Assembly (NCBI RefSeq): GCF_000166055.1
Contig: NC_014664.1
Span: forward strand, 1,203,927-1,267,926
Length of the DNA: 64,000 bases
Source: Rhodomicrobium vannielii ATCC 17100
GTDB taxonomy: Bacteria > Pseudomonadota > Alphaproteobacteria > Rhizobiales > Rhodomicrobiaceae
Direction: 5' to 3'
Below the pieces are notes generated by a model, which was not told where the DNA came from, ran no database searches, and was given only the letters and a program-made list of their open reading frames with translations. This document shows, in pieces, positions 17,905-28,718 of the stretch (position 1 is its first letter; each line of letters starts with the position of its first letter). The position numbers and the translations under genes were made by a program.

Positions 17905-18074
17905 GAGAAAATTCCCTCTCGTGATCGTTACGTTGGTAAGTATACGGAAAAACACTACTCAAAGCTATCAGTTCCAATCAACATTAATTTTACGACAGAT
18001 TTCCATTCGCGCATCAGCTCGCCGTATTGCATTGTTAGCCAGTCGTGCCGAGAAAGAAAAAGAGATGCTTCATC

Positions 18075-19175
18075 ATGACGGCTTACAGCCAATTCCTCTC
18101 CAAGGCTTTCGCCTTCGCTTTCCCCACAATCCTTCTGGCGACGCCCCTTGCCGCCGCTGACGCTGCCACGCTCAAGCTTCGCACGAACCAGCAGATCATC
18201 GAGGATCTGACGCGGCAAGAGCCCGAGATCGACATGACCAATGTCGATGCCGTATTCGCGTCCGTGTTCGAGGCGCTGCCCGAAAAAGCGGTCGTGTACC
18301 CGACCGAGAGCTATTACTATTTCACGTTCCCCTATAAAGGCATGGTCTATGCGGGCAATCTCCGCTTTGACGCGTGGGACCAGTTCGACGGCAAGGTGCA
18401 TTTCGCCTATTTCCCCGAATATGCCTTCTGGCGGAAACCGCTCGATCCCGCTTACAAGAAGCTTGGCAAGGAAGACGGCGTTGACGTGAAGCAGATCGAC
18501 AAGCTGCATTACACGGTCACGTTCAAAGGGAAGACTGTCGCGTTTGAATTGCCCGACCTGTCGAAGACGAAGCCAGCGCCGGGCGTTGTTCGCGACGACG
18601 AAACCTATATCGGTCCGATATGGGACGAGTCCGGCGTGAAGTTCGACCTCGTGTTCAACAAGCCGTCGAAGACGTTCCTCTACGTGCTGAACGATGCGCC
18701 GAAGGTCGATCAATATGAAGACGCGACTATACCCGGCGTGACAGTCGGCAATCGGACGAGTTTCGCGTTCTACAAGGACAAACTCGCCGACCGCCGCATC
18801 CTCATCGGCGTGTTCATGGGCAATACGCAGCTCAACAATTATTTCGACGGCCCCTTCGACCAGTTGCCGGATAATTTCATCGAAGGCGATGCGCTGCGTA
18901 ACGCGCTGATCGAAATCGAGCCGAGCATGAAGGGCAAGATGGACCGCTATGGCTCCGATCCCAGCGGCGAGGTTCGCTACGCGATCACGACTTACATGTA
19001 TTACGGCGATGTCGAAGATCTGAAGCCGATCGTCGATTGCGCGGCGAAGGAGACCGACGCGCCGAAATATTACGCATGCTTCGACGCCAAGCAGGCGGGT
19101 GAGGACGGCCCCGAGCAGGGCGACGGCAAGGGCGATACTCCGGCAGCGTCAAAAGATCCTGCCGAGAAGAAATAA
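18075..19175 (+). CDS. Secreted protein of unknown function
   Basis: About 366 residues from MTAYSQFLSK, with a signal peptide ending near AAADAA (residue 30). The mature part is globular and aromatic-rich, e.g. ESYYYFTFPYKGMVYAGNLR, and contains one late cysteine pair (VDCAAK, YACFDA). The last 25 residues are acidic, rich in Gly, Asp and Lys, and look disordered. I do not recognise a domain. It is divergent from the WRWG gene at 17904 and convergent with eno. A strong terminator follows immediately. Confidence 0.8.
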   Translation: MTAYSQFLSKAFAFAFPTILLATPLAAADAATLKLRTNQQIIEDLTRQEPEIDMTNVDAVFASVFEALPEKAVVYPTESYYYFTFPYKGMVYAGNLRFDAWDQFDGKVHFAYFPEYAFWRKPLDPAYKKLGKEDGVDVKQIDKLHYTVTFKGKTVAFELPDLSKTKPAPGVVRDDETYIGPIWDESGVKFDLVFNKPSKTFLYVLNDAPKVDQYEDATIPGVTVGNRTSFAFYKDKLADRRILIGVFMGNTQLNNYFDGPFDQLPDNFIEGDALRNALIEIEPSMKGKMDRYGSDPSGEVRYAITTYMYYGDVEDLKPIVDCAAKETDAPKYYACFDAKQAGEDGPEQGDGKGDTPAASKDPAEKK

Positions 19176-19206
19176 AAAAAAGGCGGCCATTGGCCGCCTT
19201 TTTTTT
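19174..19206. terminator. Bidirectional terminator
   Basis: A GGCGGCC / GGCCGCC stem with a three-base loop, flanked by eight A on one side and eight T on the other. It starts at the stop codon of the secreted-protein gene and lies between it and the converging eno, so it can end transcription from both. Confidence 0.9.
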
Positions 19207-19261
19207 ATATCGCCAAGGTCTCGTCTGATCGGCGCGAAACCTGCTGCGTCGACTTATCGAA

Positions 19262-21376
<2,115 letters not shown>

Positions 21377-21382
21377 GACGGC

Positions 21383-22024
21383 ATGTACACGGTCAAGGAA
21401 ATCTTTCCAACGCTTCAAGGCGAAGGCGCGCAAGTGGGCCGCGCGGCCGTTTTCCTGCGTTTCGCGGGCTGCAATCTCTGGACCGGCCAGCACAAGGACA
21501 AGAGCAAGGCGTTCTGCCGGTTCTGCGATACGGATTTCGTCGGCTATGACGGGCCGAATGGCGGCAAGTTCGAGACCGCCGACCAACTGGCCGACATCGT
21601 GCTCGGCATGTGGAATTCGCTGACGAAGGGCAAGACCGCATCGCCCTACGTGGTCTGCACGGGCGGCGAGCCGACGCTTCAACTCGACACCCCGATGATC
21701 GATGCGCTGAAAAAGCGCGGCTTCACCGTGGCCATCGAGTCGAATGGAACGCGCCCGGCACCGCGCGGCCTCGACTGGATCTGCATCAGCCCGAAGGCGG
21801 GCGTGCCGCTCGCCCAGCGCGAGGGCAACGAACTGAAGCTTGTCTATCCGCAGACCGGCGCGCTGCCACAGCTCTTCGAGCGGCTGAAGTTCGAGCACTT
21901 TTTCCTTCAGCCGATGGACGGCCCGCAGCATCGCGATAACATCGAGGCGGCCATCCGCTATTGCATGGCGAACCCGCCGTGGCGGCTGTCCATGCAGATG
22001 CACAAGCTCGTCGGCATCCGCTAG
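21383..22024 (+). CDS. queE: 7-carboxy-7-deazaguanine synthase QueE
   Basis: A 213-residue radical SAM enzyme making 7-carboxy-7-deazaguanine from carboxytetrahydropterin. The substrate-binding start YTVKEIFPTLQGEGAQVGRA and the cluster site are clear. The [4Fe-4S] cysteines are widely spaced, CNLWTGQHKDKSKAFCRFCD (C-x14-C-x2-C), as in the QueE group with an expanded loop, not the plain CX3CX2C. VCTGGEPTLQLD follows. Operon with queC. Confident. Confidence 0.95.
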   Translation: MYTVKEIFPTLQGEGAQVGRAAVFLRFAGCNLWTGQHKDKSKAFCRFCDTDFVGYDGPNGGKFETADQLADIVLGMWNSLTKGKTASPYVVCTGGEPTLQLDTPMIDALKKRGFTVAIESNGTRPAPRGLDWICISPKAGVPLAQREGNELKLVYPQTGALPQLFERLKFEHFFLQPMDGPQHRDNIEAAIRYCMANPPWRLSMQMHKLVGIR

Positions 22025-22059
22025 CTCTGCGGGCGAAATGCGTCTGGCAAGCTGGCGCC

Positions 22060-22443
22060 TCAGCCGTACGGATCGCCCTCGGCCGGCGCTGATCCGCATT
22101 GCTCCGCATGAGACCTCGCGGCGGCGCAGGTATCCATATTCCTGAGCACGGCGTCGAGAAGTCCAGGAAAGCGCGCGTCGATTTCCCCGCGCCGAAGCGC
22201 CGTGATGAAGCACACGCCTTCCTTCCGCTGCGCGATGATCCCCGCCTCGCGAAGCACGCGGTAGTGATGGGATTGCGTGGACTTCGCGATATCGAGGCCC
22301 GTCACCGCCGCGTAACAGGCGAGTTCGCCGCGTTCGGAGAGGTTTCGCACGATGTGCAGCCGCACAGGATCGCTCAAGGCATAAAGTACCGCTTCGAGCC
22401 TGAGCGGGGCGCATGTTTCGCGGATGGGATCGTCCTCGGCCAT
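22060..22443 (-). CDS. ArsR-family transcriptional regulator
   Basis: A 127-residue winged-helix protein. ALSDPVRLHIVRNLSERGEL, then KSTQSHHYRVLREAGIIAQR (recognition helix) and a wing ending VCFITALRRGEI. Cysteines are present near residues 11 and 44 and at the C-terminus, but not in the classical CVC metal motif, so a metal cannot be assigned. Convergent with queE. Target gene not evident; the closest divergent neighbour is lysS, about 200 bp away. Confidence 0.85.
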   Translation of the reverse strand: MAEDDPIRETCAPLRLEAVLYALSDPVRLHIVRNLSERGELACYAAVTGLDIAKSTQSHHYRVLREAGIIAQRKEGVCFITALRRGEIDARFPGLLDAVLRNMDTCAAARSHAEQCGSAPAEGDPYG

Positions 22444-22646
22444 GGCCTAAAGATGGCGCGCCCGCGGCCGAGTTCAACGCTTCGAAACCATGGATCAGGC
22501 CCGCTTGTGCCGCGTTTTCGCCACACCGCATCAAGGGGGGTGAAGCCGTTCAATGCGATGGCGGTTGACGCAACAGGCGCGGCTTTCCATAGTCCGCCCG
22601 ACAACCTTTTGCCGCAAACATCCCGTCAGCACGAAATCCGGACACC

Positions 22647-24236
22647 ATGACCACCGCCGACACCCTCGCCGAACTTGCGCACAACTCCAAGGCATGGCCC
22701 TTTGAAGAGGCGCGCAAGCTGCTGAAACGGCTTGAGAAGGCGGACCCGGCGCGCGAGGTCGTGTTCGAAACGGGCTACGGCCCGTCCGGCCTGCCGCATA
22801 TCGGCACGTTTGGCGAGGTGGCGCGCACGTCGATGGTGCGCCACGCGCTCGAAGCGCTGAAGCCAGGCGTGAAGACGCGGCTCGTCTGCTTCTCCGACGA
22901 CATGGACGGCCTTCGCAAGGTGCCGACGAACGTCCCGAACCAGGAGCTTCTGCAAGCCGCGCTCGAAAAGCCGCTGACCGCCGTGCCCGACCCGTTCGGC
23001 ACGCATCCGAGCTTCGGCGCGCATAACAACGCCCGGCTGCGCAGCTTCCTCGACAGCTTCGGCTTCCAGTATGAGTTCCTCTCGGCGACGGAGTGCTATC
23101 GCTCCGGCATGTTCGACGAGACGCTGCTTCGCATGCTCGCCGTCTATGATGACGTGATGGCGATCATCCTGCCGACGCTTGGCCCGGATCGCCGCGCCAC
23201 CTATTCGCCCTTCCTGCCGATCTCGCCGAACTCGGGCAAGGTGCTGCAAGTGCCGATCGAGGCGCGCGACCTCGCCGCCGGAACCATCGTTTACACCGAC
23301 CCCGACACGGGCAAGCGCGTCGAGACGCTCGTCACCGGCGGGCATGTGAAGTGCCAGTGGAAGGCCGATTGGGCCATGCGCTGGGTCGCGCTCGGCGTCG
23401 ATTACGAGATGGCGGGCAAGGATCTGATCGACAGCGTGACGCTCTCGTCGAAGGTGGCGCGCGCGCTCGGCGGCCGTCCGCCCGAGGGCTTCAACTACGA
23501 GCTGTTCCTCGACGATCAGGGCCAGAAGATTTCGAAGTCGAAGGGCAATGGCATCGCGGTGGAGGAGTGGCTGGCCTACGCCACGCCGGAAAGCCTCTCG
23601 CTGTACATGTTCCAGAAGCCGAAGACGGCGAAGCGGCTTCACTTCGACGTCATTCCGAAGGCGGTGGACGAATATTTCACCCTGCTCGGTGCATTTCATA
23701 AGGAAACGCCGCAAAAGCAGATCGAAAACGCCGTCTGGCACATCCATGGCGGCACCCCGCCGCAGCATAGCGTGCCCTTGACCTTCGGGCTGCTGCTCAA
23801 CCTCGTCAGCGCGTCCAACGCCCACACGAAGGACATCCTCTGGCAATTCGTGAAGAACTATGCGCCCGAAGCGAACGCGGAGGACTTTCCCGAGCTCGAC
23901 CGGCTCATCGGCTTCGCGATCCGCTATTTCGATGAGCAAGAGAAGCCGTTCAAGGTGTATCGCGCGCCAAGCGATCTCGAACGCGCCGCGATGCTCGACC
24001 TGAGCGAGCGCCTTGCGACCGCCGACGCATCGCTCGACGCGGAAGCCTTGCAGGGCATCGTCTACGAGGTCGGCAAGTCGCACCCGTTCGAGAATTTGCG
24101 CGACTGGTTCAAGGCGCTTTACGAGGTGCTGTTCGGCGAGAGCGCGGGGCCGCGCTTCGGCTCGTTCATCAAGGCCTACGGAATCGACAACACGCGCGCG
24201 CTGATCGCGGAACGGCTTGCTGCGACGCGGGCGTAA
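22647..24236 (+). CDS. lysS: Lysyl-tRNA synthetase, class I
   Basis: A 529-residue class I lysine-tRNA ligase, the archaeal-type enzyme found in many alphaproteobacteria in place of the class II form. The HIGH-like motif is GPSGLPHIGTFGEVAR near residue 48. The KMSKS motif is KISKSKGNGI near residue 296. Normal length. A start at ATG 22647 gives MTTADTLAELAHNSKAWPFE, which fits the family. Confident. Confidence 0.95.
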   Translation: MTTADTLAELAHNSKAWPFEEARKLLKRLEKADPAREVVFETGYGPSGLPHIGTFGEVARTSMVRHALEALKPGVKTRLVCFSDDMDGLRKVPTNVPNQELLQAALEKPLTAVPDPFGTHPSFGAHNNARLRSFLDSFGFQYEFLSATECYRSGMFDETLLRMLAVYDDVMAIILPTLGPDRRATYSPFLPISPNSGKVLQVPIEARDLAAGTIVYTDPDTGKRVETLVTGGHVKCQWKADWAMRWVALGVDYEMAGKDLIDSVTLSSKVARALGGRPPEGFNYELFLDDQGQKISKSKGNGIAVEEWLAYATPESLSLYMFQKPKTAKRLHFDVIPKAVDEYFTLLGAFHKETPQKQIENAVWHIHGGTPPQHSVPLTFGLLLNLVSASNAHTKDILWQFVKNYAPEANAEDFPELDRLIGFAIRYFDEQEKPFKVYRAPSDLERAAMLDLSERLATADASLDAEALQGIVYEVGKSHPFENLRDWFKALYEVLFGESAGPRFGSFIKAYGIDNTRALIAERLAATRA

Positions 24237-24249
24237 GCGGGAGGCAGTG

Positions 24250-24663
24250 GTGACCGACAGGCCGCGCATCATTTACAAGCTCGTGACACGCGGCGAATGG
24301 GAAGCCGTGCGTTCGGGCGGCATCTTTGCAGGCTCGGACGTGGATCGCCGCGATGGGTTCATCCACTTCTCGACCGCAGCGCAGGTGGCCGAGACAGCGC
24401 GGCGCCATTTCACGGGCGTGCCGAACCTCGTGCTCGTCGCGTTGGACGCGGACATGCTTGCCGCCCTCCCCTCGCTCGTGCTCGATACGGCGAGCGCGAG
24501 AAACGCCGCCGAAACCGGCCAACTCCGCTTCGAGGCTTCGCGCGGCGGCGAGTCGTTTCCGCACCTTTATGCCCCGCTGCCGTTCGCGGCTGTCATCGGC
24601 GAAACCGACGTCGCGCTCGGGCCGGATGGCGCGCCGCTGGTCCCGAAAGATCTTGCGTCGTGA
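24250..24663 (+). CDS. DUF952 family protein
   Basis: About 137 residues. The DUF952 pattern is visible: IYKLVTRGEWEAVRSGGIFA near the start and DRRDGFIHFSTAAQVAETA, then FPHLYAPLPFAAV. GTG 24250 is chosen because GGGAGG sits five bases upstream; GTG 24247 is the alternative. It lies 13 bp after lysS and overlaps pyrD as GTGA, so the three form an operon. DUF952 resembles ADP-ribosyltransferase-like folds, but activity is not established. Confidence 0.85.
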   Translation: MTDRPRIIYKLVTRGEWEAVRSGGIFAGSDVDRRDGFIHFSTAAQVAETARRHFTGVPNLVLVALDADMLAALPSLVLDTASARNAAETGQLRFEASRGGESFPHLYAPLPFAAVIGETDVALGPDGAPLVPKDLAS

Positions 24664-25712
24664 GCCTGTGGCGGGCAGCGCAGGCGGGGCTTTTTCTCCT
24701 TGATCCCGAAACGGCGCATGAGGCATCTCTGCGCGCGCTCGAAGCGGGCGTCCATCCGCGCGCCGCAGCCGACGATCCGCGCCTTGGCGTCGACCTCTTC
24801 GGCCTCCGCTTCCCGAACCCGGTCGGCGTCGCGGCGGGCTACGACAAGGATGCGCGCGTTTACAATCCGCTGTTCGCCATAGGCTTCGGCTTCGTTGAGG
24901 CGGGCACCATCACGCCGAAGCCGCAGCCCGGCAATCCGCGCCCGCGCTCGTTCCGGCTCATCGCCGACCGCGGCGTCATCAACCGCTTCGGCTTTAACAG
25001 CGAGGGCCACGCGGCGGCGCTGAAGCGGCTTGCGGCACATCCGCCGCGCGGGCTTCTCGGCGTGAACATCGGCGCGAACAAGACGAGCGAAGACCGCATC
25101 GCGGATTATGTCGCGGGCGTCGTCGCCTTCGGGCCGGTGGCGGCGTATCTCACCATCAACATTTCCTCGCCGAACACGCCGGGCCTGCGCGATCTGCAAG
25201 CACCGGACCAGCTCGCGGCGCTGCTCGACGCGGTGATGGATGCGCGCGCGAAGCTCACCCGCGTGGTGCCGGTGCTCGTCAAACTCGCGCCCGATCTGCA
25301 CGACGACGACATCGCCCCGACGATGCGCTGCCTCACCGATCACGGCGTCGATGGCGCGATCCTCACCAACACGACGCTGTCGCGCGAAGGCTTGACCGAC
25401 CGGCGGCGCGGCGAAACCGGCGGGCTGTCCGGGCGGCCGCTGTTTGCGCGCTCCACGCGGTTCCTCGCGCGCTGCTTCATCGAAACGGGCGGGCGGCTGC
25501 CGCTGATCGGCGTCGGCGGCGTCGATTCCGGCAAGACGGCGGTGGCGAAAATCCGCGCGGGCGCATCGCTTGTGCAGCTTTATACCGGCCTCGTCTATGA
25601 AGGCGCCGGGCTTCTGCCCGCCATCAAGGCGGCGCTTGTGGCGGAAACCGTCGCCTCGCGCACGCCGCTCGCCGCACTTGTCGGGGCCGACGCGGAAAAA
25701 TGGGCGGCATAG
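24660..25712 (+). CDS. pyrD: Dihydroorotate dehydrogenase, class 2 (quinone)
   Basis: A 350-residue FMN enzyme oxidising dihydroorotate to orotate in pyrimidine synthesis and passing electrons to quinone. Class 2 features are the N-terminal membrane-associating helix ([20 protein letters not shown]), [17 protein letters not shown], and the catalytic-serine region [26 protein letters not shown] and [12 protein letters not shown] bind FMN. GTG 24660 overlaps the DUF952 stop. A longer open frame upstream is only read-through of the DUF952 region. Confident. Confidence 0.95.
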   Translation: MSLWRAAQAGLFLLDPETAHEASLRALEAGVHPRAAADDPRLGVDLFGLRFPNPVGVAAGYDKDARVYNPLFAIGFGFVEAGTITPKPQPGNPRPRSFRLIADRGVINRFGFNSEGHAAALKRLAAHPPRGLLGVNIGANKTSEDRIADYVAGVVAFGPVAAYLTINISSPNTPGLRDLQAPDQLAALLDAVMDARAKLTRVVPVLVKLAPDLHDDDIAPTMRCLTDHGVDGAILTNTTLSREGLTDRRRGETGGLSGRPLFARSTRFLARCFIETGGRLPLIGVGGVDSGKTAVAKIRAGASLVQLYTGLVYEGAGLLPAIKAALVAETVASRTPLAALVGADAEKWAA

Positions 25713-26051
25713 TTAACGCTCGATTCCTTTCACAACGCCTCCAATCCCACAGCTATTTCAGCGTTGAAAACGCCGCAAACACCCAGCCTCGCGCAAGCTT
25801 GGCTCGCGACACTTTCCGTGCGCGATAGCACCCGGAACAAAAGCCGGTTGCGGCGATTAGTCCGATGCAATCCAAATCTCGACAGATTTGCGAGTCACAA
25901 GGTTGCGTACAAGTATTGCGACGCTATACGCCTCGCATAGTGTAAATCTGGCTTTGGTCGCCTCTCGTATACATTGGATATACGAACAAATACGGCGAAT
26001 TTTAGCGCAAATTTGCGGCTAATATTACGGAGCCATGTTCGAGGACTGTTC
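25713..26051. other. Intergenic region pyrD - secreted RlpA-like gene
   Basis: 339 bp with no supported gene and lower GC than its surroundings, especially 25960-26030. No clear terminator or sigma-70 promoter was picked out. GAGG before ATG 26052 provides the ribosome binding site of the next gene. Confidence 0.4.
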
Positions 26052-26729
26052 ATGTACAATCTGAAACGCGGGTTTGCGATCGCGGTTCTGCTTGCTGCGA
26101 CTTCGTGCTATCTTGGTACTCATGTATCTGCTTACGCCTCACACGATCCCGCCGCCGGGCAAGGCATGACGATGAGCACTTTCAAGAAGACCATGACGAC
26201 CGTCTTTTGGGTGGGCGAAGACGCGAACGACGACAATGGCCATATCCACAATCACGCCAGCTACTGGGACCCGCATTGGCTCAAGAGCTTCGGCGGGATC
26301 GACAGCCCGAAACATCGCAAGGGCTTCATGCCCGCCGGATTCAGACCGAAGGAAAATCCGTTCTACATAGCGCTGCCCTTCGCCGAGGTGGACCAGAACG
26401 GCAAGTTGAAGCCCGTGGCGAAGAAAATTCCCGGCTTCGGCGAGGGCAAGCCGCTCACGAAAAACCGCTGGGTCGAAGTGCGCTACAAGGGCAAGTCGGT
26501 CTATGCGCAATGGGCGGATGTTGGTCCGTTCGGCGAAGACGATTTCGACTGGGTCTTCGGCTCGGCGGCCAAACCTCGCAACAAGGAAGGCGAGAAGGCC
26601 GGGCTCGATATCTCGCCCGCTGCCGCGCAATATCTCGGCATGTCCGACAACGACAAGACCGAATGGCGTTTCGTTGAAGAAAACGAGGTGCCGGACGGCC
26701 CGTGGAAGACCGTCGTCACGCGGTCGTAA
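26052..26729 (+). CDS. Secreted protein with RlpA-like double-psi beta-barrel features
   Basis: About 225 residues from MYNLKRGFAI, with a signal peptide to about residue 33 (VSAYAS). A cysteine near residue 18 is not in a good lipobox. The C-terminal half has WVEVRYKGKSVYAQWADVGP, then GLDISPAAAQYLGM. This is the order of the RlpA/DPBB pattern, where a D-x-GPF loop precedes a D-x-S-x-A-A-x-x-L-G-M segment. The N-terminal half (GEDANDDNGHIHNHASYWDP) is His/Asp-rich and unfamiliar. A cell-wall role is inference. ATG 26052 has GAGG seven bases upstream. Confidence 0.65.
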   Translation: MYNLKRGFAIAVLLAATSCYLGTHVSAYASHDPAAGQGMTMSTFKKTMTTVFWVGEDANDDNGHIHNHASYWDPHWLKSFGGIDSPKHRKGFMPAGFRPKENPFYIALPFAEVDQNGKLKPVAKKIPGFGEGKPLTKNRWVEVRYKGKSVYAQWADVGPFGEDDFDWVFGSAAKPRNKEGEKAGLDISPAAAQYLGMSDNDKTEWRFVEENEVPDGPWKTVVTRS

Positions 26730-26799
26730 CTGACTCTTGGTCGACGGGGCGGGCTTGGCGCGTTGCTTTTGATGACAAAAGCTAACGCTCCAAGTTTAT

Positions 26800-26898
26800 T
26801 GTGAGGATGAGCGTTATCGCAAAACCGGCGGCACTTTTGCGGATTATGCTCTCCAGATCCGATCGGGTTGAGTAAACCTGATCGGTGAATTCGTCTCT
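26800..26898. repeat. Intergenic palindromic repeats after the RlpA-like gene
   Basis: Two parts. The first, about 26812-26852, is an imperfect hairpin (GAGCGTTATCGCAAAA against TTTTGCGGATTATGCTC). The second, 26856-26898, is a 43-bp unit containing CCGATCGGGTT / ACCTGATCGG arms, which recurs almost unchanged at 40644-40685. Both types look like dispersed intergenic repeats. Confidence 0.65.
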
Positions 26899-27433
26899 AT
26901 TTCAGCCGGACGCCGCAGCCCGCCACCATGAGCCACGCCTCGCTTGCCGCCGCTGCGGTCCGCTGGCCGAGGAAGCCAGCGAGGTCGCGGAAGCGGCGCA
27001 GGTCGGCGTCCATCGGCACAAGGCTCCAGCCCACCTCATCGCCGATTATTACCGTCGGCCAGGGCGCGGCGCGGAACCCATCAAGCTCGCGGCTCCAGGC
27101 AGCGAGAATTGCATCGTCGGTCATGCCCTCGCGGCCGCCGAAGCCGGTGCGGAAGGCGAGCCACGTCACGAGGCTGTCGATCAACACACAGGACGGCGCG
27201 GGATCGAGTGCGGCAAGCGCCGCCACGATGTCGTCGGGCGCTTCGAGCGTGCGCCATGTCGCGGGCCGCTCGTCCTGATGGCGACGCACGCGCTCGGCCA
27301 TTTCGGCGTCGGCGGGATCGCGCGCGTAGGTGGCGACAAACGCAACGCGGTCGCCGTAGCTTTCGGCGATGTCGACCGCGCGGCGGCTTTTGCCGCTCCG
27401 CACCGGTCCCGTGAGAAAAATGATGTCGCCCAT
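26897..27433 (-). CDS. cobU: Adenosylcobinamide kinase/guanylyltransferase
   Basis: A 178-residue CobU/CobP enzyme that phosphorylates adenosylcobinamide and adds GMP in the nucleotide-loop stage of B12 synthesis. The P-loop FLTGPVRSGKSRRAVD is at residue 6. The later RHQDERPATWRTLEAP contains the conserved histidine region, and VIIGDEVGWSLVPMD is the RID-type motif. ATG 27433 (MGDIIFLTG) is the family start; longer frames are not. bioD ends 7 bp upstream, so they may share a transcript. Confident. Confidence 0.93.
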   Translation of the reverse strand: MGDIIFLTGPVRSGKSRRAVDIAESYGDRVAFVATYARDPADAEMAERVRRHQDERPATWRTLEAPDDIVAALAALDPAPSCVLIDSLVTWLAFRTGFGGREGMTDDAILAAWSRELDGFRAAPWPTVIIGDEVGWSLVPMDADLRRFRDLAGFLGQRTAAAASEAWLMVAGCGVRLK

Positions 27434-27440
27434 GCTGGTC

Positions 27441-28067
27441 CTACCTGAACGCGTCGAGATCGAAGCTCTGCCGGAATGCGAGCGCAAGCGTCGGCGCGTC
27501 GAGCGGATCGACGCGCGGCAAGCGCCCGAGTCGGCGCGCGCCGCTGAAAGCCGTCACCGCCGCTTCCTCTTCTTCCGCCGGATCGCCAAGAAAAGCAACG
27601 CCGTGGACGGGAATGCCGCGCCGCGCCAGCGCTTCGAGCGAGAGCAGCGTGTGGTTGATCGTGCCGAGCGCCGTCCTCGCGCAAAGGATAACCGGCAAGC
27701 CCATGCGCGCGAAAATGTCGATGGTGAGAAGCCCCGGCGCCAGCGGCGCGAGCAACCCGCCCGCACCTTCAACGACGAGCGGCCCGTCGACCTCCGGCAA
27801 TTCGAGGCGCGCGGCCTCAATGGTAACGCCCTCGCGCGCCGCCGAGATATGCGGCGAGGCGGGCAGCGCCATGCGATAGGCCTCGGGCAGAATGCGCGTC
27901 GGCGGGAGGCCGGATAGGCGGCGAACGGTGTCGCTGTCGGTCTCTTCTTCAAGGCCCGATTGCACCGGCTTCCAATAGAATGCGTCGAGGGCACCGCCAA
28001 GCGCTGCGCTGAACACGGTCTTGCCGATGCCCGTGTCGGTGCCCGTCACGATGAATCGCGCGCTCAT
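27441..28067 (-). CDS. bioD: Dethiobiotin synthetase
   Basis: A 208-residue ATP-dependent enzyme closing the ureido ring of dethiobiotin. It begins RFIVTGTDTGIGKTVFSAAL (P-loop), followed by FYWKPVQSGLEEETDSDT with the substrate lysine, and VVEGAGGLLAPL. No other bio genes are near; it is followed by cobU with a 7-bp gap. A GC-rich intergenic stretch of 212 bp lies before it, without a recognisable riboswitch. Confident. Confidence 0.93.
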   Translation of the reverse strand: MSARFIVTGTDTGIGKTVFSAALGGALDAFYWKPVQSGLEEETDSDTVRRLSGLPPTRILPEAYRMALPASPHISAAREGVTIEAARLELPEVDGPLVVEGAGGLLAPLAPGLLTIDIFARMGLPVILCARTALGTINHTLLSLEALARRGIPVHGVAFLGDPAEEEEAAVTAFSGARRLGRLPRVDPLDAPTLALAFRQSFDLDAFR

Positions 28068-28279
28068 TTTGCCTCTCAGGTTTATTTATGATCGAAGGAT
28101 CTTGCTTGCGGCCCAAATGTGGGCTGGGGCCGAAATTACCCGCGCTCCGAGCGAGCGGTCAGGGACGCCTCCCGACATGCTGAAATCTACATGTCTCCAA
28201 CCGGTCGCGCAAAGCCCAGCGCAGTAGCCTACTAAACGGCTAAAGCGGACTGGAAATCATCGCCGGGTGCTCCAGCGGC

Positions 28280-28699
28280 TCAGGGCGACGGCGGCGACGC
28301 ACTGCGCGCGGCTTCCTCGTCATCCTCGTCGGGCAGTTCGGCGAGCTCTACACCGACGACGCAGATATCGCCGTCGAGCACGCAAACCGACACCGGTTCG
28401 AGGTCTTTTCCAACGCACGGCCCGTCGAAGCATTTGCCCGACGCTAGCTCGAAGAGTGAGCCATGCTTACCGCAAACGATATTCTTCGTTCCCGGCTCGA
28501 AAAACTGGTTGGTTTCCCAATCGAGATTGACGTTGTTGTGCGGGCAGCGGTTCACATAGGCGAACACCTGCTTGTCCCAGCGCACGACGAAAATGGGCCA
28601 CGGCTTTTCCGCGCCATCGACGACGCGCACAAGCTCGAAACCGCGTCCGCGGCGGTTCGGGATGTCCGACACGGAGCATATGGCGTAGGCGACAGTCAT
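28280..28699 (-). CDS. Rieske-type [2Fe-2S] ferredoxin next to nifA
   Basis: A 139-residue soluble Rieske protein. The cluster ligands are in CPHNNVNLDW (C-x-H) and CGKHGSLFE (C-x2-H), about residues 52-80, with an acidic C-terminal tail (EDDEE). No membrane anchor or oxygenase domain, so it is a small electron carrier. It follows nifA by 19 bp and is very probably co-transcribed. A part in electron supply or redox sensing for nitrogen fixation is inferred from position only. Confidence 0.85.
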   Translation of the reverse strand: MTVAYAICSVSDIPNRRGRGFELVRVVDGAEKPWPIFVVRWDKQVFAYVNRCPHNNVNLDWETNQFFEPGTKNIVCGKHGSLFELASGKCFDGPCVGKDLEPVSVCVLDGDICVVGVELAELPDEDDEEAARSASPPSP

Positions 28700-28718
28700 C
28701 GAGTTTCCCTCAACCGCA

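Noticed and set aside
22626-24272. 548-codon frame opposite lysS
   Set aside because: Antisense shadow of the highly conserved lysyl-tRNA synthetase.
28068-28279. Possible cobalamin riboswitch before bioD-cobU
   Set aside because: I looked for a B12-box-like sequence and a matching fold on the minus strand and saw none.
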